Origin: RGIG4608 sp045637205
Lineage (GTDB): Bacteria > Bacillota > Clostridia > Oscillospirales > CAG-272
DNA length: 40,602 nt
NCBI GenBank assembly: GCA_045637205.1
Contig: JAZTYY010000059.1
Coordinates: 1-40,602, forward strand
Reading direction: 5' to 3'
In this document: piece after piece, positions 9,931 to 16,523 of the stretch
Numbering within the stretch: the first letter of the stretch is position 1
Layout: each line of letters starts with the position of its first letter
The notes under the pieces: model-generated
The model's input: only the letters and a program-made list of their open reading frames with translations
The model's database searches: none
What the model was told of the DNA's origin: nothing
Translations under genes and position numbers: made by a program

Positions 9931-10323
9931 TTAGTGGCACTGTGAATGACAAGTAGCACAATTGTGTGTGCATGCTGTTTTGGGATCCTCTCCTGTAATT
10001 GCACAAGTAATTGTATTGTTTACTTCGTTCATAAGGTCATTAACTTCAACTTGAAGCTGATTAATTCTAAGAAATGCCTCATGAGTTACGATTTGATGAT
10101 AAAGCTCATTAATTCTTTCGTTGATTGCATCAATAGTCAACGTATCTCTATCTTCCTTCATCATTTCAACCTGAAGAGCCTGCTGCTGAACCTCATATTC
10201 TTTAAGCGCATTTTGAATTTCAACGTTACTTTCGTATTCCTTCTTAGCCTCTTCAAATTCAATCATTCTTCTATCTTTTTTAATTTCTTCGCCAAGCTGC
10301 TTGGCAAGTTCAAAAATTCCCAT
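9931..10323 (-). CDS. YlbF/YmcA-family protein with Cys/His-rich tail
   Basis: This 130-residue helical protein resembles the YlbF/YmcA (RicF/RicA) family. In Bacillus these proteins form a complex with YaaT (RicT) that affects RNase Y-dependent RNA maturation, biofilm and sporulation, and that carries Fe-S clusters. Residues 1-100 are mostly predicted helix. The last 25 residues hold five Cys (107, 118, 122, 125, 129) and three His (120, 126, 130), an apparent metal or Fe-S ligand cluster. It starts 9 bases after miaB, behind AGGAG, and 23 bases before mutS. A YaaT partner is not in the window. The fold assignment is good; the metal-binding role is inferred. Confidence 0.75.
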   Translation of the reverse strand: MGIFELAKQLGEEIKKDRRMIEFEEAKKEYESNVEIQNALKEYEVQQQALQVEMMKEDRDTLTIDAINERINELYHQIVTHEAFLRINQLQVEVNDLMNEVNNTITCAITGEDPKTACTHNCATCHSQCH

Positions 10324-10332
10324 AAATAACTC

Positions 10333-11751
10333 CTATCTAACAACCTCGCCCAAAAGTGCAAAGGTTTCACATTTTGTAATTTTTATATTCAAATATTTGC
10401 CCATATCATCTATTGTTCCGTCAAAAAGAACGATTTTGTTTCCTTCAGTTCTTCCTGACATTACGTCTGGATTGTTTTTACTTGGGCCATCGCAAAGCAC
10501 ACGGATAGTTTCCCCATAATGCTTCTGATTTATTTCATAAGCAATTTCATTTTGTGAATTTAAAAGCCTATTAAATCTTTCGGATTGAACAGTTGACGGA
10601 ACTTGATCTTCCATTTCAGCCGCGGGAGTGCCTTTTCTTGGTGAGTAAATAAATGAGTAAATCATATCATATCTTACTCGTTTAAGAGCTTCGAGTGTAC
10701 ACTCAAAGTCTTCCTCAGTCTCACCTGGGAAGCCAACTATAATGTCAGTTGAAATAACTATATCCGGTATTTTTGCTTTCATGTAATCAACTATATCGAG
10801 ATATCTGTCCATTTGATAATGGCGGTTCATTGCTTTAAGAATTTTGTCACTACCCGACTGCAAAGGAAGATGGAATTGCTTTGCAACGTTTTTGTTGTTT
10901 GCAATTACGTCAACAAGCTTCTTTGTTGCATCCTTTGGGTGGCTAGTCATAAAGTGAAGAAGGAAATCTCCCTCAATATGAGCAAGCTCATCAAGAAGAT
11001 CAGCAAAGTCATAGTCAAAATCCATATCTTTACCGTAAGAGTTTACGTTTTGGCCCAAAAGTGTAATATCTTTATATCCGCGAGCAACTAACTCTCTAAC
11101 TTCATCAATAATTTCTTCTTTTCTGCGGCTTCTCTCTCTACCACGAACATAAGGCACAATACAATACGTGCAAAAATTATTACAACCGTACATAATGGAA
11201 ACCCATGCACGATAATTACTTTCTCGTCTAATGGGAAGTCCCTCGGCTACAGAGTAATCTTCGTCAGTGCAATAGAGTCTTTTGCCTCTTTTAATCTTTT
11301 CAGAAAGAAGCTGTGGGAGTTTGTGAATTGCAGACGTTGAAAAAACAAAATCAACGTAAGGATATTTAAATTTAATATCGTTTACTCGGTGCTCTTGAGT
11401 AACCATACAACCGCAAACAGCTATCACAAGGTCAGGATTTTTGTGTTTAATATGTTTATACTGACCTATAATTGAAAGCGCCTTAAGCTCGGCATGCTCA
11501 CGGATAGCGCAGGTATTAACTACAATAAGATATGCCTTTTCAGGTGAGTTCAATATTTCATAGCCCATACTCTCAGCCATACCCGCAATTTTTTCACTAT
11601 CCGCTTCATTTTGCTGACAGCCAAACGTCATTATAAAAGCACCCTTGCGAAAACCATTCTCGACTGCAAAACGGTCATTTTCGGATTTTATTTGAGCAAT
11701 ATATTTAAATTGTTTTTCAATATCTTCAGGTGGTAAAATTTTTGTTTTCAA
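10333..11751 (-). CDS. miaB: tRNA-2-methylthio-N6-dimethylallyladenosine synthase
   Basis: MiaB is a radical-SAM enzyme that adds the 2-methylthio group to i6A-37 of tRNA. The N-terminal MTTase domain has three Cys for the auxiliary [4Fe-4S] cluster (FGCQQNEAD, NTCAIREHAE, VCGCMVTQ). The radical-SAM motif is CNNFCTYC in YGCNNFCTYCIVPYVRGRE. A C-terminal TRAM domain follows. I chose the TTG at 11751: GGAGAAG lies 6 bases before it, while the earlier in-frame TTG at 11766 has no ribosome binding site. It is the first gene of the long minus-strand run, about 30 bases downstream of a strong promoter's predicted start. Confidence 0.95.
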   Translation of the reverse strand: MKTKILPPEDIEKQFKYIAQIKSENDRFAVENGFRKGAFIMTFGCQQNEADSEKIAGMAESMGYEILNSPEKAYLIVVNTCAIREHAELKALSIIGQYKHIKHKNPDLVIAVCGCMVTQEHRVNDIKFKYPYVDFVFSTSAIHKLPQLLSEKIKRGKRLYCTDEDYSVAEGLPIRRESNYRAWVSIMYGCNNFCTYCIVPYVRGRERSRRKEEIIDEVRELVARGYKDITLLGQNVNSYGKDMDFDYDFADLLDELAHIEGDFLLHFMTSHPKDATKKLVDVIANNKNVAKQFHLPLQSGSDKILKAMNRHYQMDRYLDIVDYMKAKIPDIVISTDIIVGFPGETEEDFECTLEALKRVRYDMIYSFIYSPRKGTPAAEMEDQVPSTVQSERFNRLLNSQNEIAYEINQKHYGETIRVLCDGPSKNNPDVMSGRTEGNKIVLFDGTIDDMGKYLNIKITKCETFALLGEVVR

Positions 11752-11787
11752 TGTACACTTCTCCAATATATATTATATCATCTTATA

Positions 11788-11816
11788 ATTATACATTGTT
11801 TGCTCCCAAAAGTCAA
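11788..11816 (-). promoter_or_regulatory. Sigma-A-type promoter for miaB and the run below it
   Basis: On the minus strand, TTGACT (11811-11816) and TATAAT (11788-11793) are separated by exactly 17 bases. The predicted start is near 11781, giving a leader of about 30 bases to miaB. Confidence 0.8.
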
Positions 11817-11896
11817 GGAGTATTATATATATTATATTAATAAATTTAATTATTTTCAAAAAAGTCGAAATTTTAACATTGCAAGGGATTTATTCC

Positions 11897-11925
11897 TTGA
11901 CATAACCGTTGAAATAAGGTATAAT
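11897..11925 (+). promoter_or_regulatory. Consensus sigma-A promoter for topB
   Basis: TTGACA (11897-11902) and TATAAT (11920-11925) are a perfect match with 17-base spacing. The start would be near 11932. An imperfect repeat CAAGGGA/TTCCTTG (11882-11888 and 11893-11899) overlaps the -35 box. The miaB promoter fires the other way about 80 bases upstream. Confidence 0.85.
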
Positions 11926-11957
11926 AATTAGGTATTTTGAGAAAGGAGACCAAACAT

Positions 11958-14081
11958 ATGATTCTTATTATTGCTGAAAAACCAAGTCTTGCAAGAAATA
12001 TTGGTGCTGGCATAGGCAAAATGGCTAATAAAAACGGATATCTTGAGGGTAATGGTTATATCATCACCTGGGCCTTTGGTCATCTCTTTTCTCTTGTTGA
12101 TATCGAGCACTATAATCCTTCACCCGATGGTACAAATCGTTGGACAATGCAAAATCTTCCCTGCTTCCCTCAAAAATTTGTTTTTGAATTAAAAAAGGAT
12201 TCTAAAAAGCAGGTTGATGAGGGCGTAAAGAAGCAATTTAATACGATTAAATATCTTTGCAATAGACCTGATGTCAACGTTATAGTCAATGCCGGTGACG
12301 CAGACCGTGAGGGTGAAATTATTGTTCGTTTGTGCATTCAAAAAGCACTTGAATCCCCCAAGGAAATCAGACGTTTATGGCTTCCCGACCAAACTCCTCA
12401 AACTGTTGCTAAAGCATTAACCGAAATGAAGCTTGACGACGATTATAACAACCTTGCTAACGAAGGCTTTGCAAGAACTTATATAGATTGGCTTTACGGC
12501 GTAAATCTCACTCGTTATGCAACACTTAAGACGGGTACCCTGTTACGAGTTGGACGTGTTATTGTGCCCATTGTTAAGGCTATTTATGATAGAGATATGG
12601 CAATAAAAAATTTTGTGCCAGAAACTTATTATATAATAGCAAGCAAAGAATTTACAAATGGTGAGGTTATCGAACTCAACGGGAAAGAAAAATTTTCCAA
12701 GGATATGCTTAATAAAGCCGAGGAGATTTGCACTAAGTACAATGCTTCTACCGCAGTTGTAACCAACGTAAAGCGCAAAAAAGATACTTTGTCTCCCGGT
12801 AAGCTTTATTCCCTTTCAAAGCTTCAAAATGTACTTGGTAAAAAATATAAGATGTCAATGAAACAAAGCTTGGACATTATTCAAAAGCTTTATGAAAACG
12901 GTTATCTCACTTATCCAAGAACAAACTCAGAATACCTTGCTACGTCAGAACAAGCCAAGGTAAAAACAATTCTTGAAAACTGTAAAAAGCTGGGTTATCC
13001 TGTGGAATTTAAGTTTTCAAAAAAGATATTTGACGATTCTAAAATTGAATCTCACTCAGCTTTAACACCAACATACAAAATTCCCGATGCGTCAAAGCTT
13101 ACACCTGACGAAATGAAGGTATACTCAACTGTATTTCGTCGTTTTGTTGCAGTATTTTGTGCTGAAGATTGTATTGTTGAACGCAGTGAAATCACAATTA
13201 AGGTTGGAGATTACGAAGAATTTTCTATCAAAGGAACTGTTATTCTTCAGCAAGGTTGGACTAAATATGATGATTACAATCAAAAAGATAAGATTTTACC
13301 CAAGCTTTCAAAGGGGGATATTGTAAATATTAACTTTAGACCAATCGAAAAAGAAACGGCTCCTCCCCGTCATTATACTATTGAAACCTTAAACAATTAC
13401 TTAAAAAATCCCTTTAAGGATGATAAAGCCGCAATTGATGAAAAGGCGCAAAATGAAGATGCAGAAGCAGTTGATGATGCTGAAGATTATAAGGCTATTT
13501 TCGAAGGCCTTGAATTAGGCACTGAAGCAACTCGAACCGGAATTATAGACAACGCGCGCAACAGTCAATATATTCATCTTAATAAGGACGTTTATACGAT
13601 ATTACCAGGTGGTATATTTATGATCGAATCTTTGATGAGAATGAACATAAATATGGACAAGTATAAGACTAGTCAATTAGGTCAAGCTCTTAAGCGAGTT
13701 TACCGTGGTGAAATCGCTATTGATGATGCAATTAAGCTTACCGAAGAAGAATTATCGCAAATCTTTGGTTCAAAAGACACACCGCTTGAATTAGATACTG
13801 ACAATGGGTTTGTTGGTGATTTTATTGGTAAGTGTCCCCTTTGCAACGGAGACATAAAACGCACTAAATTTGGATACGGTTGCTCTAATTACAAAGAAGC
13901 AGGCTGTAAATTTTCAGTTAGCAGCTACATTTTAGGACGTTCAATTTCAAAATCAAATATAGTTATGCTATTAAATACCGGAAAAACCTCGAAGATTCAA
14001 GGATTTACATCTAAAAATGGCAAGAAATTTGATGCATTTTTAAAACTTCAAGAAGACGGAAAGGTAGTCTTCGAGTTTTAA
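11958..14081 (+). CDS. topB: DNA topoisomerase III-like type IA topoisomerase
   Basis: This type IA topoisomerase passes DNA through a transient single-strand break. The Toprim domain starts at LIIAEKPSLARN and carries the acidic NAGDADREGE motif. The active-site tyrosine is in LTYPRTNSEYL. A C-terminal zinc ribbon has CPLCNGD and a GYGCSNY-x5-C pattern, followed by a TopB-type C-terminal repeat. A short acidic stretch (DEKAQNEDAEAVDDAEDY) interrupts the core before the conserved EATRTGII. The ATG at 11958 is preceded by AAAGGAG; the TTG at 11937 lies upstream of that site and is rejected. About 707 residues, a normal TopB length. It stands alone with its own promoter and a possible weak terminator. 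Confidence 0.93.
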   Translation: MILIIAEKPSLARNIGAGIGKMANKNGYLEGNGYIITWAFGHLFSLVDIEHYNPSPDGTNRWTMQNLPCFPQKFVFELKKDSKKQVDEGVKKQFNTIKYLCNRPDVNVIVNAGDADREGEIIVRLCIQKALESPKEIRRLWLPDQTPQTVAKALTEMKLDDDYNNLANEGFARTYIDWLYGVNLTRYATLKTGTLLRVGRVIVPIVKAIYDRDMAIKNFVPETYYIIASKEFTNGEVIELNGKEKFSKDMLNKAEEICTKYNASTAVVTNVKRKKDTLSPGKLYSLSKLQNVLGKKYKMSMKQSLDIIQKLYENGYLTYPRTNSEYLATSEQAKVKTILENCKKLGYPVEFKFSKKIFDDSKIESHSALTPTYKIPDASKLTPDEMKVYSTVFRRFVAVFCAEDCIVERSEITIKVGDYEEFSIKGTVILQQGWTKYDDYNQKDKILPKLSKGDIVNINFRPIEKETAPPRHYTIETLNNYLKNPFKDDKAAIDEKAQNEDAEAVDDAEDYKAIFEGLELGTEATRTGIIDNARNSQYIHLNKDVYTILPGGIFMIESLMRMNINMDKYKTSQLGQALKRVYRGEIAIDDAIKLTEEELSQIFGSKDTPLELDTDNGFVGDFIGKCPLCNGDIKRTKFGYGCSNYKEAGCKFSVSSYILGRSISKSNIVMLLNTGKTSKIQGFTSKNGKKFDAFLKLQEDGKVVFEF

Positions 14082-14124
14082 CAACAAATCTCCACTTTTT
14101 AACACATATTCTGCCACAAAATAT

Positions 14125-14141
14125 ACTGTTAGCAAAACAGT
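14125..14141 (+). terminator. Possible weak terminator after topB
   Basis: A 6-bp hairpin (ACTGTT/AACAGT, loop AGCAA) is followed by TTTATTT. The stem is short, so termination would be partial at best. Confidence 0.4.
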
Positions 14142-14226
14142 TTTATTTGTGCAAAAATTTCCTTTCCAATTTTTTTACTTATGTGATTAAACAATAATAA
14201 AAAATGGAAAAAATATACCTGTATTT

Positions 14227-14250
14227 CAGATAAGACTGCTTACTTATCTG
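14227..14250 (+). promoter_or_regulatory. Perfect 8-bp dyad before the mazF ribosome binding site
   Basis: CAGATAAG (14227-14234) and CTTATCTG (14243-14250) form a perfect inverted repeat with an 8-base spacer. It ends 4 bases before the GGAGG (14255-14259) of the toxin gene. It could be an operator or an RNA hairpin controlling toxin translation. I see no clear promoter in the surrounding A/T-rich sequence. Confidence 0.45.
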
Positions 14251-14265
14251 CTTTGGAGGTATTTT

Positions 14266-14631
14266 ATGAGCATCAAAAGAGGAGATATTTTTTATGCAGA
14301 TTTAAGTCCCGTTGTTGGGTCTGAGCAAGGTGGACTAAGACCTGTTTTAATAGTACAAAATGACATCGGAAATAAATACAGTCCTACCGTTATAGCTGCT
14401 GCTATTACATCAAAAATGGGTAAAACTCATTTGCCCACACATATAGATATTCATGCAAGCGGTGTTGGATTGGCTAAGGATTCAGTTGTTCTATTAGAAC
14501 AAATTCGCACGATTGATAAGCAACGTTTAAAAGAAAAAATGGGACACTTGGATGACTTCACTATGAACGAGGTTAATTCGGCAATTGCTGTTAGCTTTGG
14601 GCTTAACAACAGTGCTATATTAAATGAATAA
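14266..14631 (+). CDS. MazF/PemK-family endoribonuclease toxin (EndoA/NdoA-like)
   Basis: The 121-residue protein matches the MazF/EndoA family, which cuts single-stranded mRNA at short sequences. The start KRGDIFYADLSPVVGSEQGG is characteristic; the catalytic Arg follows in LRPVLIVQND and the Thr/Ser pair in AAITSK. Length is typical. A strong TTTGGAGG ribosome binding site precedes the ATG. No antitoxin-like gene is seen: upstream is topB across 184 bases holding only a nine-codon frame without a ribosome binding site, and downstream is a thioesterase. In Bacillus and many clostridia the antitoxin gene is directly upstream. It may be an orphan, or its antitoxin may be elsewhere. Confidence 0.88.
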   Translation: MSIKRGDIFYADLSPVVGSEQGGLRPVLIVQNDIGNKYSPTVIAAAITSKMGKTHLPTHIDIHASGVGLAKDSVVLLEQIRTIDKQRLKEKMGHLDDFTMNEVNSAIAVSFGLNNSAILNE

Positions 14632-14660
14632 CTTAAGTAGTTTATATAGGAGATTTTTAA

Positions 14661-15401
14661 ATGAAATTTACTCAAAATTATAATGTACGTTGGCACGATA
14701 CCAATGCAAATAGAGAAATGACCCCTTCTGCTATATTGACATTGATGCAAGAAACAACAAACAAACATATACAGACTATATATCCAACTCTTGAATATAT
14801 TCGTGACGAGCTTCATCAAGCATTTATTCTTTCAAAGGTATATATGCGCTTTTATGAGCCTGCATATGCATATGATGATATTACCGTTGAAACTTGGACG
14901 GGTGTAGAATCTAGAGGATTTACCTTCTATAGAAGCTTTGCGGTAAAGAAAGGTAATAAAACTATAGCTGATGCCTTAACTTTATGGTGTTTGGTAGATA
15001 CCTTAAATCAAAAATTGCTGCCTGTTAGTAAATTTGAAAACAATTTTGTAGATGAACCCTCTATAAATATTGATATGCCTCGAAAAATCAAGTTTCCTGC
15101 TGATGTTGAGTTAGAATTTGTTGGCAATAGAAAAATTGTTTATAGTGATATTGATTATAATAAGCATATGAATAATACACATTATCCCAGTATGCTTATT
15201 GATTTTCTTCCAAGCCCCGAAGATTTCAAGGTTACTGAGCTTATGCTTTCATTCATTAAGGGCGCAATTTACAATGACGAAATTAAAATACATAGATCTT
15301 ATGAAGATAATGTATTCTATTTTAAGACATTCAATTCAGCTCAAAACACTTGTCTTGAAGCTTTTCTTAAAACCGAGCCCCAAAATTCACAAATTAAATA
15401 G
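14661..15401 (+). CDS. Acyl-ACP thioesterase (FatA/FatB-like, double hotdog)
   Basis: The 246-residue protein resembles bacterial members of the acyl-ACP thioesterase family, which release fatty acids from acyl carrier protein. The first hotdog repeat spans about residues 1-130 and the second 150-240. The second carries SDIDYNKHMNNTHY (162-175), with the N-x-H pair at N167 and H169 used in catalysis by the plant enzymes. No signal peptide is present. It lies 29 bases after mazF, behind AGGAG, so the two are probably co-transcribed. Chain-length specificity cannot be told from sequence. Confidence 0.85.
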   Translation: MKFTQNYNVRWHDTNANREMTPSAILTLMQETTNKHIQTIYPTLEYIRDELHQAFILSKVYMRFYEPAYAYDDITVETWTGVESRGFTFYRSFAVKKGNKTIADALTLWCLVDTLNQKLLPVSKFENNFVDEPSINIDMPRKIKFPADVELEFVGNRKIVYSDIDYNKHMNNTHYPSMLIDFLPSPEDFKVTELMLSFIKGAIYNDEIKIHRSYEDNVFYFKTFNSAQNTCLEAFLKTEPQNSQIK

Positions 15402-15410
15402 TAATATTTT

Positions 15411-15455
15411 ACCTCCGTTTAGCATATAGTTTAACGACTATAAAAAAACGGAGGT
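15411..15455 (+). promoter_or_regulatory. Long stem enclosing the ribosome binding site of the BspA-like gene
   Basis: ACCTCCGTTT (15411-15420) pairs perfectly with AAACGGAGGT (15446-15455). The latter contains the Shine-Dalgarno sequence of the gene starting at 15465. A second 6-bp hairpin (TATAGT/ACTATA, 15425-15430 and 15437-15442) sits in the loop. The structure should block ribosome access when folded. It could alternatively act as a terminator for the thioesterase gene, since TTGAATTTTT follows. Confidence 0.6.
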
Positions 15456-15464
15456 TGAATTTTT

Positions 15465-16115
15465 ATGAAATCAATTAAATGGGGCTCAGTATTACTTTTG
15501 TTGGCGGTTATTGCCGTTGCAATTTTTCTTGGTGGAAAACAAATTAATTCTACAATTGAAAGCACGATAAAAGCTAATTATCAATCTGAAATCGACACTT
15601 TAAAAGAAAAAATCAACAAACAATCAGAATTGATAAATTCAATAATCAACATCAACAATAAAGAAAACTCTAATACAAGCACAAACCAAATTGTTAGCAC
15701 CACAACAACAAAGCCAACCGCAACCACCAAACCAAGCACTGATAATAGCAGCGCTTCAGAATTTGAATATTTAAAAGAAAACGGGGGCATAACAATTACA
15801 AAATACATTGGAAAGTCCACGTCGGTTCAAATTCCCAATAAAATTGAACAGCTACCTGTAGTTAAAATAGGCGAAAACGCGTTTGCTAACACTAAGGTTA
15901 AGAGTGTAACACTTCCCTCAGCATGTGAAGAAATTGATTGGTTTGCTTTTTACGGATGCTATGCTTTAACTACAGTATATATTTCTTCCAACGTTAATTC
16001 CATAGGTTATGGAGCCTTTGATTCATGCTCAAAATCTTTAACTATTTACTGTGAATCAAATTCTTTTGCGCAAAAATATGCGCAAAGCTTTGGAATTTCA
16101 TATGAATTATATTAA
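15465..16115 (+). CDS. Membrane-anchored BspA-type leucine-rich repeat (LRR_5) protein
   Basis: This is a 216-residue surface protein. Residues 5-25 are a hydrophobic N-terminal anchor or signal, about 30-65 look like a short coiled coil (KEKINKQSELINSI), and 70-95 are a Ser/Thr/Pro/Asn-rich linker (TTTTKPTATTKPST). Residues 98-216 hold three or so LRR_5 (Treponema/BspA-type) repeats, with phrases such as VKIGENAFANTKVKSVTLPS and VNSIGYGAFDSC. Such repeats occur in secreted binding proteins of gut Firmicutes. The specific ligand is unknown. Translation is probably controlled by the stem around its ribosome binding site, and a strong bidirectional terminator follows. Confidence 0.75.
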   Translation: MKSIKWGSVLLLLAVIAVAIFLGGKQINSTIESTIKANYQSEIDTLKEKINKQSELINSIININNKENSNTSTNQIVSTTTTKPTATTKPSTDNSSASEFEYLKENGGITITKYIGKSTSVQIPNKIEQLPVVKIGENAFANTKVKSVTLPSACEEIDWFAFYGCYALTTVYISSNVNSIGYGAFDSCSKSLTIYCESNSFAQKYAQSFGISYELY

Positions 16116-16117
16116 AA

Positions 16118-16143
16118 AATCCGTCAGCAACCGCTGACGGATT
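16118..16143. terminator. Bidirectional terminator between the BspA-like gene and the DtxR-like gene
   Basis: A perfect 11-bp stem (AATCCGTCAGC with GCTGACGGATT, loop AACC) has T-rich tails on both strands. It separates two convergent genes. Confidence 0.9.
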
Positions 16144-16150
16144 CTATTTT

Positions 16151-16513
16151 TTATTTTTCGAGCATTTTTTTAATTGCTTCAAGAGATTCATCACTAATAT
16201 GATGTTCGATTTTACATGCATCATCACTTGCAGTTTCATTTGAAACACCTATTTTAACAAGAAATTCAGTTAAAATTTTATGTCTTTCATATATTTTTTC
16301 AGCAACAACGATGCCCATATCAGTAAGTGAAAGATGTCCGTTTTTATCAACAACAACATGCCCACTTTTCTTTAAAATTCCAAGAGCTCTGCTTACACTG
16401 GGTTTAGAATAGCCCATATATTCGCAAAGATCAATTGCTCGTATGGATTTTCCCTGTCTTGAAAGCACTAAAATGCTCTCAAGATACATTTCTCCTGATT
16501 CATACAAACTCAT
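16151..16513 (-). CDS. DtxR/MntR-family metal-dependent transcriptional regulator (short form)
   Basis: This 120-residue protein has a winged helix-turn-helix (about residues 5-65) and a short metal-binding/dimerisation domain, without the C-terminal SH3-like domain of DtxR. Putative ligands are M9, E12, H78, C100, E103 and H104. Met and Cys take the places of the Asp and Glu of manganese-sensing MntR (D8, E99) and match DtxR/IdeR (M10, C102), which points to iron. I chose the ATG at 16513, preceded by AAGGAGGG; the reading frame runs further upstream inside dxs, but without homology. It begins 10 bases after the dxs stop and must be co-transcribed with dxs. Targets are unknown; no metal transporter is nearby. 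Confidence 0.82.
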   Translation of the reverse strand: MSLYESGEMYLESILVLSRQGKSIRAIDLCEYMGYSKPSVSRALGILKKSGHVVVDKNGHLSLTDMGIVVAEKIYERHKILTEFLVKIGVSNETASDDACKIEHHISDESLEAIKKMLEK

Positions 16514-16523
16514 AGTGCCCTCC

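Noticed and set aside
14204..14233. A tiny frame upstream of mazF as a possible antitoxin
   Set aside because: It has only nine codons, no ribosome binding site and no helix-turn-helix pattern.
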